Shown: positions 43,509 through 53,262, counted from the stretch's first letter. The stretch is 55,779 nt of DNA from JAKJGV01 sp964617565 (GCA_964617565.1 CAZTYH010000009.1:1-55779), one strand, 5' to 3'. Notes: generated from the sequence alone by a model not told the origin. Translations and numbers: made by a program.

Positions 43509-44717
43509 ATGGCAACAGTTTCGACCCGGCAAAAAGCCGAACAATTAATCGAAAAGATTCACAAGGATAATCTCCAGGCTCCCAAAACCATTCTTTTCGG
43601 ACGTGGGAAACTCGACCAGTTGGGCGAAGTTGTTTTTCCCCTCGCATGGGGCGGCCACACCGCCATCATCATCACCGGCTTGAGATCGGCCGCGAAATCG
43701 GGCCTCAAAGATCGTATCGAAACACTCCTCACGCGTTTCACCGTGAAAGCAGTGCACACGGCTGCAGTACACCGCGAGCCCACCGTGGACATGGTGGCCA
43801 GGGGCGTGGAGCTGGCAAAGCCGGCAAACCCGCGGCTGGTGATCAGCGCCGGCGGCGGAAGCGTGATAGATTTCGGCAAGGCAATCGCCGCCATGATGAC
43901 GAGCGAGGGAAGCATTGAAGATTACCTCGAAGGGGTCGGCAACACTCCGCTGCGCAATCCTCCCCTGCCCCACATTGCCATTCCGACTGTGGCAGGGACA
44001 GGCGCAGAAATGACTAAGAACTCCGTGATCCACTCGCCGGAAAAGGGATACAAAAAAAGCCTGCGAGCCGACGCTCTTATCCCCACCGCCGCGCTGGTGG
44101 ACCCGTTGCTCATGCTGGGCGTACCGCCCCACACCACCGCCGCGGGAGGCATGGACGCCATTACGCAGCTCATCGAATCATGCATCACCATGAAACGCAG
44201 GCGCGAGACAACCGACCTCGCAAAGGAAGGGCTGCGCCTGCCCCGCCAGGCGCTCGCAGTCTGTTACGAGGATCCTGAAAATGTGATTGCGCGGGAGCAG
44301 ATGGCGCTTGCAAGCATGCTGGGTGGTGTTTGCCTCGCCAACGCGGGACTGGCGATGGCGCATGGGATAGCCGCCGCACTGGGCGCTCTGCACGAGGTCC
44401 CGCATGGACTGGCGTGCGGCCTGCTTCTCCCCCACACCCTGCGTTACAATCGCGCGGCTTGCGAGCCACAAATGGCGGATGCCCTGGCCGCGTTCATGAA
44501 TCAGGACAAACCGGGCAGGACCACGATTGATGAAGGAATCGAAGCGATCGAAAGTCTGAATCGCTGGCTTCAGATTCCACCCGACCTGAAATATCTCAGC
44601 CTTTCGGCGGACGACATCGAAAAGATTGCCACGGCCGCGGGTGGCACGAGCATGTCGGCGAACCCGATTCCCATGACCCCGGACAAAACCCGTGAATTTC
44701 TGCTGACGCTCACGTGA
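43509..44717 (+). CDS. Iron-containing alcohol dehydrogenase (type III)
   Basis: 402 residues; ATG 43509 has GGGG seven bases upstream, and the GTG at 43497 is less likely. The N-terminal Rossmann-like half shows SAGGGSVIDFGKAIA and IPTVAGTGAEMT (NAD and substrate binding); the C-terminal helical half has the metal ligands Asp (LVDPLLM) and the His residues of GLAMAHGIAAALGAL, EVPHGLACG and LLPHTLRYN. It interconverts alcohols and aldehydes using NAD(P) and Fe2+ or Zn2+. The substrate is not evident; butanol, propanediol or lactaldehyde-type enzymes share this fold. It stands alone and converges with rng. Confidence 0.93.
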   Translation: MATVSTRQKAEQLIEKIHKDNLQAPKTILFGRGKLDQLGEVVFPLAWGGHTAIIITGLRSAAKSGLKDRIETLLTRFTVKAVHTAAVHREPTVDMVARGVELAKPANPRLVISAGGGSVIDFGKAIAAMMTSEGSIEDYLEGVGNTPLRNPPLPHIAIPTVAGTGAEMTKNSVIHSPEKGYKKSLRADALIPTAALVDPLLMLGVPPHTTAAGGMDAITQLIESCITMKRRRETTDLAKEGLRLPRQALAVCYEDPENVIAREQMALASMLGGVCLANAGLAMAHGIAAALGALHEVPHGLACGLLLPHTLRYNRAACEPQMADALAAFMNQDKPGRTTIDEGIEAIESLNRWLQIPPDLKYLSLSADDIEKIATAAGGTSMSANPIPMTPDKTREFLLTLT

Positions 44718-44769
44718 CACGGGTCGGGAGCCCCGCGCTACATGGCACGAAGCTCCTGATGCCCGTCCC

Positions 44770-46359
44770 TTACTTCTCCACCGCGGAATACAATTCCTCG
44801 CCCGTGCCTGCATGAACAATCGTGAATTCCTCCATGTGCATGCCCGCATCGGAAACAAAGGTCAAGCGCCCGCGATACTTCTGCTCCAATTCGATCAGGT
44901 CCGCTTCATCCTCGGTGCGCAGGCGATCCATAACCACCGGATTGACCGTCACCTTGATGGGTAGCGCCTCCTTCTCGTGCTTCGTCCGGCGCATCACCTC
45001 GCCGATATGGCGCTGGATTTCCACGCTCATGCTCAAGGCCGACTTCACCTTTCCGCGTCCCTTGCAGTACGGGCAATCCACGTACGTGCTGGAGTGAATG
45101 CTCTCTTCCACACGTTGCCGCGTCATCTCTAGAATGCCGAGTTGCGATATCGGCAGGACGTTCGTCCGCGCCTTGTCCGTCCTCAACGCATCCTTGAGCG
45201 CCTTGTATACATTGTTCTGATTGCGCCTCTGCTTCATGTCTATGAAGTCAATCACGACCAATCCACCCACGTTGCGAAGTCGAAGCTGGCGGGCGACCTC
45301 ATCCGCAGCCTCCATGTTTACCTGGTAGATGGATTCTTCCTGCGAGCTTCCGCCCTTGTGCCGGCCCGTATTCACATCAATGGCTACCAGCGCTTCCGCC
45401 TCGTCGAACACGATGTATCCGCCCGACTTCAGCCAAACCTTGCGGCGAAACGCGCTCTCCAACTGCCCGTCCACCTTGAAATGCTCGAAGATCGGCGCGG
45501 CGCCGTCATACAGCTTGATCAGGTTCTTCGCACGGCGCGAAATACGTCCTGCCACGTTTTTGATCCGCTCAAAGTCGTCGCGCGAATCAATGACAATGCG
45601 GTCCACATCTTCCGTAAGCGAATCCCGCACCACCCGCTCCACCAGGTCCGGCTCTTCATACAAGCGGCACGGCGCGGGCTTCTCCTTCATTCCCTGTTCG
45701 ATATCTTTCCAGACTTCGAGCAGAGCCCGCACATCGCGCACGAAGCTCACCTTGCGCGCGCCCGCGCCGGCGGTTCGAACGATCAACCCTATCTTTTCCG
45801 GCACGGGCAGTCGCGCCAGCACCTTCTTCAGGCGCGTGCGCTCCTTGGCGTCTTCCACTTTTCGGGAAACCCCCTTGAGGTTGCTGCCCGGCATCATCAC
45901 GAGGTAACGCCCCGGGATGCTGAGGTTCGCGGTCACGCGCGGACCTTTCGTGCCGATCGCCCCCTTGGTCACCTGGACGACGATCTCCGATCCCACCGGA
46001 AAGCGCTTGGCCATTTCGCCGGGCGAGAACTTTTTCTGCCGGCCCGACCGGGGACGCTGAATGCCCTCCTCGGCCTCAAGACGCGCTGCATCTTCCGGAA
46101 TCATGTCCCAGTAATGCACAAAGGCGTTTTTCTTCATGCCGATGTCAATGAATGCCGCCTGCAGCCCATCTTCAAGGTTCTGAATCTTTCCCTTGAAAAT
46201 GCTGCCCACCACGCGTTCTTCACTGGGGCGTTCGATATAGAATTCTTCCAGGTCCCCGTTCTCGAGAACTGCGACTCGCGTCTCAAGACTTTCCGCGTTG
46301 ATGATGATCTCTTTTTTGATTTTTTTCCCTATTCCAAACATGCGTAAATACTCCCACAT
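44770..46359 (-). CDS. rng: Ribonuclease E/G family endoribonuclease
   Basis: 529 residues; the ATG at 46359 has GAGGG nine bases upstream, and the ATG at 46341 (MFGIGKKIKK, with GGGAG upstream) is an equally good start. The S1 domain (GSIFKGKIQNLEDGLQAAFIDIG) is split as usual by an insert; the catalytic core has FDEAEALVAIDVNTGRH and VVIDFIDM with the metal-binding Asp residues; the zinc-link is CPYCKGRG. The length and lack of a long C-terminal scaffold fit RNase G or a short RNase E. It cleaves AU-rich single-stranded RNA for rRNA and mRNA processing. It is the last gene after rodA in the elongasome operon. Confidence 0.95.
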   Translation of the reverse strand: MWEYLRMFGIGKKIKKEIIINAESLETRVAVLENGDLEEFYIERPSEERVVGSIFKGKIQNLEDGLQAAFIDIGMKKNAFVHYWDMIPEDAARLEAEEGIQRPRSGRQKKFSPGEMAKRFPVGSEIVVQVTKGAIGTKGPRVTANLSIPGRYLVMMPGSNLKGVSRKVEDAKERTRLKKVLARLPVPEKIGLIVRTAGAGARKVSFVRDVRALLEVWKDIEQGMKEKPAPCRLYEEPDLVERVVRDSLTEDVDRIVIDSRDDFERIKNVAGRISRRAKNLIKLYDGAAPIFEHFKVDGQLESAFRRKVWLKSGGYIVFDEAEALVAIDVNTGRHKGGSSQEESIYQVNMEAADEVARQLRLRNVGGLVVIDFIDMKQRRNQNNVYKALKDALRTDKARTNVLPISQLGILEMTRQRVEESIHSSTYVDCPYCKGRGKVKSALSMSVEIQRHIGEVMRRTKHEKEALPIKVTVNPVVMDRLRTEDEADLIELEQKYRGRLTFVSDAGMHMEEFTIVHAGTGEELYSAVEK

Positions 46360-46371
46360 AGGTAGATTCCC

Positions 46372-47639
46372 TCACTCGTGATATCGCCGAACGTAAACGC
46401 TCTGCACTATTCCCAGCCCGATCATGATAGCCACCATGAAAGAGCCGCCGTAACTGATGAGCGGCAACGGCAACCCGGTAATAGGCAGCAGTCCGATGGT
46501 CATCGCCATGTTCACAAAAGCATGGCAGAAAAGCAGGCTGCCTACACCGACCGCCAGTAACCGTCCAAATCTATCCCGGGCCACCAGCGCGGCCCGAACA
46601 CACGACCACAACAACAAGGCGTACAAAAAAAGAAGGATCGCAGATCCGACAAACCCCGTTTCCTCCGCGATCACCGAATAGATGAAATCCGTAGGCGCCA
46701 CGGTGCGGGGGAGAAAACCCAGCACATTTTGCGTGCCCTTGAGATATCCCTTGCCCGAAAAACCGCCCGAGCCGACTGCAATACCCGATTGAATTTTGTT
46801 CCATCCCGCACCGAGCGGATCCCGGTTGGGATTGAGAAACACAAGAACTCTCTCTTTCTGGTAATTCCCAAGGAGGAACCACCCGAAGGGCATTAAAAGC
46901 AACCCGATTCCGGCCAATATCAGCATATGCTTCAGAGGAACCCCGGCCGCGAACATCATCATGAACGCCACCGGGATCAGCATCGCGGCTGTGCCGAGAT
47001 CCGGCTCCTTCACGATCAACAGGAACGGCACGCCGACGATGCTCAGCACCTGGAATATTTTNNNNNNNNNNNNNNNNNNNNNNNNNNNNNNNNNNNNNNN
47101 NNNNNNNNNNNNNNNNNNNNNNNNNNNNNNNNNNNNNNNNNNNNNNNNNNNNNNNNNNNNNCCTTCACGATCAACAGGAACGGCACGCCGACGATGCTCA
47201 GCACCTGGAATATTTTTACAGGATCGTCGAGCTGCCGGCCGGGCCGCCCCAGGAATCGCGCCACGACCACCAGCGCGGCCAGTTTCGCGAATTCCGACGG
47301 CTGCACCTGCAGGCCGAAGAGAGTAAGCCAGCGACGAGCCCCATACATCTCCTTCCCCACGAGAAGCACCAGCACCAGCAGGAGCATGGCCACGAAGTAC
47401 AACCACCATGCGGCATCCCGCAGACGCCGGTAGTCCATGAAAGCCGTGCTGATAAAAAAGAAGCCGCCGACCAGCGCCCACAGCATCTGCCTCTCATAAA
47501 ACGATGCCACAGGGGCATCTTCGCCGCGATACCCCGCGCTGTAGATAAACATCACCCCGATGACCAGCAACGCGACAACCGCAAAAATCATGATCCAATC
47601 CATGCGGGCCAGGATCGCGCGTACATGATTCCAGTTCAT
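46372..47639 (-). CDS. rodA: Rod-shape peptidoglycan polymerase RodA (interrupted by a false gap)
   Basis: The two halves belong to one gene: MNWNHVRAILARMDW to the gap, and again from VKIFQVLSIVGVPFLL to the stop. Removing the 100 N and one 55-bp copy gives 1,113 bp, exactly 370 codons plus stop, with no frame change. The SEDS fold has about 10 helices with family motifs KEMYGARRWLTLFGLQVQPSE, KEPDLGTAAMLIP, NPNRDPLGAGWNKIQS, AEETGFVGS and the end LPLISYGGSFM. With PBP2 it polymerises lateral-wall glycan strands. It starts 2 bp after the PBP2 stop. Confidence 0.95.
47007..47061. repeat. 55-bp contig-end overlap inside rodA, copy 1
   Basis: Identical to 47162-47216 on the other side of the N run. 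In the protein both copies encode the same KIFQVLSIVGVPFLLIVK stretch, which a real RodA has once. Confidence 0.95.
47062..47161. other. Assembly gap (100 N), spurious
   Basis: Flanked by identical 55-bp sequence; collapsing it restores rodA. Confidence 0.95.
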
Positions 47640-47640
47640 G

Positions 47641-49461
47641 TCAGCCGTCCCCCGCTTTCTTATCGGACGCTAACAGACTGGAAAAGATGTCTTTAACAAT
47701 AGGCGCAGCCGTTGTGCCGCCGGACACACCATCCTCCACCATGACCACCACCGCATATTTCGGGTTGTCGTAAGGCGCGAAAGCAATCATCCACGCAAGT
47801 TTGCGTCCGTCTTCCTTCCGACCGACCTCGGCGGTGCCCGTTTTGCCCGCCATGTTGACGCCCGGAACGCCGGCCAATCTGCCGGTCCCGCGCGGCGCCA
47901 TCACCACGTCGCGCATTCCTTCACGCACCGTGCGGATGGTGGTCGCCGACCACTTCAATTCATTCGCGATTTGCGGCGGAAAACTCCTTACCGTTTTCCC
48001 CTGCTCATCGGTAATCGCCTTTACTACCCGGGGACGGTACAGGTGACCGCTGTTTGCGAGCGCCGCCGCATACATCGCCATCTGAATCGGAGTGGCCAGC
48101 AGTGCGCCCTGACCGATGGATATATTGCATGTGTCGCCGTCACGCCAGCCGTCGTTCATCGTCCGGCGCTTCCATCCATCGCTCGGAAGCAAACCGGGAA
48201 TTTCGTAGTCCACCGTAATGTCTGTCTTTTTGCCGAAACCAAGCGCGGCGGCCTGATGATAAATCGGCTCGAATCCGCATTGGAGTCCGAGACGGAAGTA
48301 ATAGACGTTGCATGAGTGCTCGAGCGATTGTTCCATGTTGAGCACTCCGTGTCCACGCGCATACCAGCAGCCCATCCTCAATCTGCCCAGCATGAAATAA
48401 CCCGGACAATTAAATGACGTTTGCGGCGTTGCCTTGTCGTTTTCCAATGCGGCCAACGCCACCACGGGCTTGAACGTACTGCCCGGTGGATATCCGCCCG
48501 CCGTCACGCGATTCATCAACGGCCTCGACTCATCCTGCAGTAACTCATTCCAACGGGCAGCCGAAATGGCGGGCGCAAAGTCGTTGAGATCAAATCCCGG
48601 CGAACTCACCATGGCCAACAGGTCCCCGTTTTGCGGGTCCACCACCACGGCTGCGCCGGGATGATCTCCAATCGCACGCTCGGCAATCTCCTGGATCTCC
48701 AGGTCCAGGGCAAGTTGAAGATCCAATCCATTATTCGGCACTCGCTCCGCCAGGTCTTCATATCTGAAGCCGGACACGTCCACGCGAACAAGCCGCCCGC
48801 CGGGCTCACCGCGCAGCACGCCGTCAAATAACTTCTCCAGTCCAGCCTTCCCTCCCATCTCCGGAAGGTAGTAGTGATACGGCTCATCGTCCACCGAACG
48901 CTGCTCCGCGCGCCCGACATACCCTAGGAGATGGCAAGCCGATCTTCCAAACGGATAGGCCCGCACCGCCTCGATATAAATATCCACGCCGGGCTCGCCC
49001 ATCATGTTCTCGGCCAGCCGTGCAATCGCGATTTCGTCCACGTCGCGCCACGCGAGAAACGCCAGCGGCAGGCGCCTTCTCGTGTGGATGCGGATATCCT
49101 CCGCCGTGACCTGTCTCGGGATCTCGAGAATCGCGGACATTCGTTCAATCAACGCATCCACGCGTTCGATCGTCCGGCTCCACGCGCCCGGCTTCCTGAG
49201 CTCTTCGAGATAAATGGCGATGCAGTAACTCGGACGATTATCGGCAAGGCAACGGCCCGCACGGTCAAAGATACGCCCGCGCATGCCCGGCAGGCGAACG
49301 CGACGCACGCTCTGGCGGACGAGGTCCGTCTGATAGGTCGAGCCGCCGATCACCTGCATGCGCCAGAGAGTGGACAGCAGGACGATGAACATCGCCACCA
49401 TCAACCCGTAGAGCACGCGCAGGCGCAGATGCTCTTCACTGAACAAATCCCTGAAAACCAC
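47641..49461 (-). CDS. mrdA: Penicillin-binding protein 2, elongasome transpeptidase
   Basis: 606 residues. One N-terminal transmembrane helix (LYGLMVAMFIVLLSTLW), a dimerisation domain beginning RVRLPGMRGRIFDRAGR, and the transpeptidase domain with Ser328 in the SxxK motif (PPGSTFKPVVAL), SxN as SCN in LEHSCNVYYFRL, and KTGTAEVG with Lys540. It crosslinks new peptidoglycan in the lateral wall together with RodA. It is preceded by mreD (2-bp spacing) and followed by rodA, so stoichiometry is probably set by coupling. Confidence 0.96.
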   Translation of the reverse strand: MVFRDLFSEEHLRLRVLYGLMVAMFIVLLSTLWRMQVIGGSTYQTDLVRQSVRRVRLPGMRGRIFDRAGRCLADNRPSYCIAIYLEELRKPGAWSRTIERVDALIERMSAILEIPRQVTAEDIRIHTRRRLPLAFLAWRDVDEIAIARLAENMMGEPGVDIYIEAVRAYPFGRSACHLLGYVGRAEQRSVDDEPYHYYLPEMGGKAGLEKLFDGVLRGEPGGRLVRVDVSGFRYEDLAERVPNNGLDLQLALDLEIQEIAERAIGDHPGAAVVVDPQNGDLLAMVSSPGFDLNDFAPAISAARWNELLQDESRPLMNRVTAGGYPPGSTFKPVVALAALENDKATPQTSFNCPGYFMLGRLRMGCWYARGHGVLNMEQSLEHSCNVYYFRLGLQCGFEPIYHQAAALGFGKKTDITVDYEIPGLLPSDGWKRRTMNDGWRDGDTCNISIGQGALLATPIQMAMYAAALANSGHLYRPRVVKAITDEQGKTVRSFPPQIANELKWSATTIRTVREGMRDVVMAPRGTGRLAGVPGVNMAGKTGTAEVGRKEDGRKLAWMIAFAPYDNPKYAVVVMVEDGVSGGTTAAPIVKDIFSSLLASDKKAGDG

Positions 49462-49463
49462 TA

Positions 49464-49967
49464 TTACTCCCTTGCCTCGACGTTACCCAACATGCGATCG
49501 AGCGCGCCCATCGCTTCAAACACGAAAGGCGACACCACTCCGCCGAGGATCACGGACCCGATAACTTTCAACGCGCCCCATCCGGGCCGCGCCCCCACTA
49601 CCACTCCTGCCCCGATAAGCAGCAAGTACAAGAGTAGCGTGGAAAGCCCTGCCGCGAGGGCGCCAAAAAGCATGTGCGTGATTACCTCGTGCTCAAAAAC
49701 GATATCCTTGAAGCGTGCCGCCGACAGCGCCACCACACAAAAACAAAACGACGAATAGCCGAGAGGGATCATCCCCAGCGCATCCTGCAACAATCCGCCG
49801 ATGACAGCCGCCCCAAGTAGCATGCCGCGCGGATGCGTCACGGCGTAATACAAGACAATCCCAAGCAGGATCGGCACGTTGGCATGCCCAAACCAGCGCC
49901 ACGTCGGCAGCACCGCCTGCAATACCGCGCCGCAAACCAGCGTGAAGAGCATCGTCAAGGCAGTCAT
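49464..49967 (-). CDS. mreD: Rod-shape-determining membrane protein MreD
   Basis: 167 residues with five hydrophobic segments. Sequence conservation in this family is low; the features seen are an N-terminal helix pair, HPRGMLLGAAVIGGLLQDALGMIPLGYSS (the conserved G-x-LxD-x-PLG signature) and position between mreC and mrdA. It is an inner-membrane part of the elongasome that modulates MreC and PBP2. Its start overlaps the mreC stop by 4 bp. Confidence 0.92.
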   Translation of the reverse strand: MTALTMLFTLVCGAVLQAVLPTWRWFGHANVPILLGIVLYYAVTHPRGMLLGAAVIGGLLQDALGMIPLGYSSFCFCVVALSAARFKDIVFEHEVITHMLFGALAAGLSTLLLYLLLIGAGVVVGARPGWGALKVIGSVILGGVVSPFVFEAMGALDRMLGNVEARE

Positions 49968-50830
49968 GGCCTCACCGCCTCCTCAAATTGTTTCCGCCGC
50001 AGATACTCGTCAATCTCATGTCCCTCTTCCACTACCGCAAACACATAGGTCAACAGCCCGAGATCGGCCCGCGGCACCACGTCCGCCCGCTGAAATAAAC
50101 CGGTCTCGTCGCGATACACTTTCTCCACGTAGCCGATCAGCAATCCCTTCGGGAAGACGCCGCCCAGCCCGGAAGTCACCACCTCATCGCCCTCGAGAAT
50201 CGGGACGTTCTTGTTCATGAATTGCATGACACACAGCACGCGCCCCGCCCCCGTCTCTCCCGTTCCCGTCACAACTCCGAACGAACCTGTCCTCGCAATG
50301 CGGGCCGAGACGCGGCTCGACGGATCGGAAATAAGAAGGACATCCGCCGTCCGCGATGAAACGTGAATGGTTTTTCCGACCAACCCGTCCAGGGTCACCA
50401 CGGCCATGTCCGCCACTACCCCGTCTCCCGTCCCCCTGTTCAACCGGATGGTATGCCACCAGCCGCTGATGTCTCGCGCGATGACTTCGCCTGCCACAAG
50501 ATTTCGCGGCGAACGCCGCGAGAAATCCAATTGCCGCCTCAACTCAAGATTTTCCTCCGCGAGCGTCTTCAAATCTCTCACCTCGTTGCGGAGGTGAAAT
50601 AGTTCCGCGGCCATCAGACGGTTTTGTTCGGCCAGGTCGCCGATCCCGCGAATGGACCGCGCACTCTCGGAAAACTTCCGGGTCACGCCGGTCACAAGCT
50701 GCTGCAGCGGGGCAAGACCTTCGCGCAAAACGGACTTGATCCGGTGGGATACCGATTCAGGCAGGTTCAGCACCGTCAATAAGACGGCGGCCAGAACAAC
50801 CCATACAACAACACTCCGCTCTCTCATCAC
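49964..50830 (-). CDS. mreC: Rod-shape-determining protein MreC
   Basis: 288 residues: one N-terminal transmembrane helix (VVVWVVLAAVLLTVLNL), a periplasmic coiled coil (about 65-105, LFHLRNEVRDLKTLAEENLELR) and the two-barrel beta domain (NLVAGEVIARDISGWWHTIRL, GMVG-like DGLVGKTIHVSS, VTSGLGGVFPKGLLIGYV). It links MreB in the cytoplasm with PBP2 in the periplasm and activates it. It is 86 bp downstream of mreB. Confidence 0.95.
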   Translation of the reverse strand: MMRERSVVVWVVLAAVLLTVLNLPESVSHRIKSVLREGLAPLQQLVTGVTRKFSESARSIRGIGDLAEQNRLMAAELFHLRNEVRDLKTLAEENLELRRQLDFSRRSPRNLVAGEVIARDISGWWHTIRLNRGTGDGVVADMAVVTLDGLVGKTIHVSSRTADVLLISDPSSRVSARIARTGSFGVVTGTGETGAGRVLCVMQFMNKNVPILEGDEVVTSGLGGVFPKGLLIGYVEKVYRDETGLFQRADVVPRADLGLLTYVFAVVEEGHEIDEYLRRKQFEEAVRP

Positions 50831-50916
50831 AATCCGCTTTCCTCGCGGGTATCACGGATGACAGAGCCAAAAAACTGCTTTTCAGCCAGTGGGACGACAG
50901 CACCAACCACCGCAAC

Positions 50917-51951
50917 TTATAGGTTACGGCCTACGTTGGCGACCTTGCGAAGGAAGTTCAGTTCGTGCAGAACCACGCCCGTACCTTCCGCCACCGCGCT
51001 CAGGGGATCCTCGGCGACGTGGACAGGCAGTCCGGTTTGCTCGGCGATGAGCTTGTCCAAGCCCCTCAGCAAAGCACCACCTCCGGCCAGCACAAGCCCC
51101 CGATCCACCAGGTCCGCCGACAATTCCGGCGGGCAGCGTTCAAGGGTAATGCGAATGGCTTCGACGATCGCGGAAATCGGCTCCTGCAGCGCGTCCCGAA
51201 CTTCTTCTGACGTAATCGTCAGCGTCTTCGGTAAACCGGCCACGAGATCGCGCCCCTTGACTTCCATTGTGGACTCCTCCCCCATGGGATATGCAGAACC
51301 CGCAAGGATCTTGATCTCTTCAGCCGTCCTCTCCCCGATCATCAAATTATACACCCGCTTCATGTACTGGACGATCGCTTCGTCCATTTCGTCGCCGCCT
51401 ACACGAACGCTTCGACTGAGCACGATCCCCGCAAGGGAGATCAACGCCACTTCCGTCGTGCCGCCGCCGATGTCCACGATCATATTGCCCGCAGGCTCCT
51501 GGACCGGCAGCCCCACTCCAATGGCAGCAGCCATCGGCTCTTCAATCAGATACACCTCGCGCGCACCGGCATGTTGTGCCGAATCTTTAACCGCGCGCTT
51601 CTCGACCTCCGTGATTCCGCTGGGCACCGCAACAATAACTCGCGGACGAACCATCATGCGGCGGTTGTGAACCTTGCGCATGAAGTACCGCAGCATGGCC
51701 TCGGTGATTTCAAAATCCGCTATGACGCCGGCCTTCAAAGGCCGGATGGCCACGATGTTACCGGGCGTTCGCCCCAGCATTCTTTTCGCTTCGTCACCCA
51801 CGGCCAATACGCGATTCGTCCCCGCCTGGATGGCGACGACAGAGGGTTCCCGGATCACAATACCCCGGTCCTTCACATAAACCAGCGTGTTAGCCGTGCC
51901 TAAATCAATACCGATATCGTTTGAGAAGAGTCCCAAAAAACGATCAAACAT
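50917..51951 (-). CDS. mreB: Rod-shape-determining actin homologue MreB
   Basis: 344 residues from ATG 51951 (MFDRFLGLFSNDIGIDLG), with AAGGA upstream. Actin-fold motifs are intact: phosphate 1 GIDLGTANTLVYV, phosphate 2 MIVDIGGGTTEVALIS, adenosine loop LAGGGALLRGLDKLI. It polymerises under the inner membrane and guides lateral wall synthesis, implying a rod-like or otherwise MreB-dependent cell. It heads the operon mreB-mreC-mreD-mrdA-rodA-rng. An inverted repeat lies 35-75 bp before the start. Confidence 0.97.
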   Translation of the reverse strand: MFDRFLGLFSNDIGIDLGTANTLVYVKDRGIVIREPSVVAIQAGTNRVLAVGDEAKRMLGRTPGNIVAIRPLKAGVIADFEITEAMLRYFMRKVHNRRMMVRPRVIVAVPSGITEVEKRAVKDSAQHAGAREVYLIEEPMAAAIGVGLPVQEPAGNMIVDIGGGTTEVALISLAGIVLSRSVRVGGDEMDEAIVQYMKRVYNLMIGERTAEEIKILAGSAYPMGEESTMEVKGRDLVAGLPKTLTITSEEVRDALQEPISAIVEAIRITLERCPPELSADLVDRGLVLAGGGALLRGLDKLIAEQTGLPVHVAEDPLSAVAEGTGVVLHELNFLRKVANVGRNL

Positions 51952-51985
51952 GAGAATTATCCTTCGCAAATCCCCGCCTCAACGG

Positions 51986-52024
51986 GGTTTGACTGCGCGT
52001 ACTTTGCGACACCCCCGTCAAACC
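51986..52024. promoter_or_regulatory. Inverted repeat upstream of mreB
   Basis: GGTTTGAC (51986-51993) and GTCAAACC (52017-52024) form a perfect 8-bp inverted repeat, centre to centre 31 bp, in the 112-bp interval before mreB. A further GGTTTGAC-like half site overlaps. On the minus strand TTGACG at this place could serve as a -35 box, but no good -10 is seen. Operator function is inference. Confidence 0.35.
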
Positions 52025-52063
52025 GTCAAGCGATAAAGCACCCGAACCGCGGTTCCGCGTTTT

Positions 52064-53143
52064 TTATGGCTGCGGTTGTACAAGTGATTTTTCGACCGCT
52101 TCCAACGATTCTGGCTGAACCTCCCGTTTTTCGATGCGGGAAACCAGCGCCTTCACCAATGCTTCGCGAAGTTCCTCGCGTCGCACCGCATCAAGCTTCT
52201 CCGCCTGCACAAGGCCTGCGGCCATCCAGTCATGTCCGCCACCCGTCCCGCCAAACTTGCGTAAAACACCTTTCAGCAAAACGCCGCAATGCGAACCCTT
52301 CTGACTGCTCCGAAGAGATAGGATCAGGTTGCCGTCGCGATAACCCGTGCAGAACGACCACGACACCCGCTCCATCCGGCACAACAGGTCCGCCACCTCC
52401 GGCACGATCTCCGGCTGCTGCACATCGTTCAGATGCGCCCACGCCACGCGTCCGTAAACAAACGTACTCTTCAGTGCGTCCTGAAGCTGCACGTAATAGG
52501 ATCGCGGCAATGCCGCGTGACGGATCTTTCCAACGACCCTCATGTTCGCGCGAACCAGCAATGCCGCGTACGCATCAAGATCATCCTGGGTGCAATTGCG
52601 GGAAAGATCCAGCGTTTCGGTCGCGATCGCGTACACCATGATAGCCGCCAACCAGCGAGGGATCGCGATCTCTGCCGCTGTCAGATATTCGTACAGGATC
52701 GTCGCCGTTGCACCCGCTCCCCGTCTTATATCGCTGAAGAGGGGTTCGCCGGCCCTCGCCTTGAGGTTCGTCGAATGATGATCGAGTACAGCCACCGGTT
52801 TTGCGAAGGACGGAACGCTTACGTTAGCGGCCGCGGGATGCGTATCTACGAACAGGCTCGGAACCTTGTGCGCGGAGGGCCGTAACTGCTGAAGCAATCG
52901 CCAGCGATAACGGCAATGCTTCATCATCTCCCGGTTTTCCGCACGCGAGACAATTCCGGTAAAGACGATCTGTCCCTGGAGATGGAATCGCTTGAGCAAA
53001 AGCAGGTGTAACGCCGCAGCAGATGCAAACGCATCGGGGTCCGGATAATCGTGCGGAATGATCAGGACACGCCCGCGCGCCGGCAACACCTTCCCCAACG
53101 CCTCAAGTTGAGATTTCGCCTTCTGCAATACCGCGTCGTTCAT
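52064..53143 (-). CDS. DHH/DHHA1-family phosphoesterase (NrnA/RecJ-like)
   Basis: 359 residues from ATG 53143 (MNDAVLQKAKSQLEALG), with AAAGG upstream; the longer frame to 53305 overlaps the next gene's terminator. The DHH motifs are seen: IPHDYPDPDAFASA, a later FVDTHPAA, LDHHSTN, and the DHHA1 motif GGTGGGHDWMAAG. Such enzymes use manganese to hydrolyse oligoribonucleotides (nanoRNase), pAp or cyclic dinucleotides; which applies here is not decided by sequence alone. It is placed between the Cys-rich genes and mreB, all on the minus strand. Confidence 0.88.
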   Translation of the reverse strand: MNDAVLQKAKSQLEALGKVLPARGRVLIIPHDYPDPDAFASAAALHLLLLKRFHLQGQIVFTGIVSRAENREMMKHCRYRWRLLQQLRPSAHKVPSLFVDTHPAAANVSVPSFAKPVAVLDHHSTNLKARAGEPLFSDIRRGAGATATILYEYLTAAEIAIPRWLAAIMVYAIATETLDLSRNCTQDDLDAYAALLVRANMRVVGKIRHAALPRSYYVQLQDALKSTFVYGRVAWAHLNDVQQPEIVPEVADLLCRMERVSWSFCTGYRDGNLILSLRSSQKGSHCGVLLKGVLRKFGGTGGGHDWMAAGLVQAEKLDAVRREELREALVKALVSRIEKREVQPESLEAVEKSLVQPQP

Positions 53144-53210
53144 CACTAATGCCTTTGCCACAATCCCGCGGCAAGTAAAAGCCTGCAAAACAGGAATATT
53201 GCGGGGCAAT

Positions 53211-53241
53211 AAAACACCCGGCGGGAGATCCCGCCGGGTGT
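53211..53241 (-). terminator. Rho-independent terminator of the Cys-rich gene pair
   Basis: A perfect 12-bp stem ACACCCGGCGGG/CCCGCCGGGTGT with a 4-nt loop, followed on the minus strand by TTTTATTG, 22 bases after the stop at 53263. Confidence 0.85.
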
Positions 53242-53262
53242 GTAACTGAGCCGCCTTAACGA

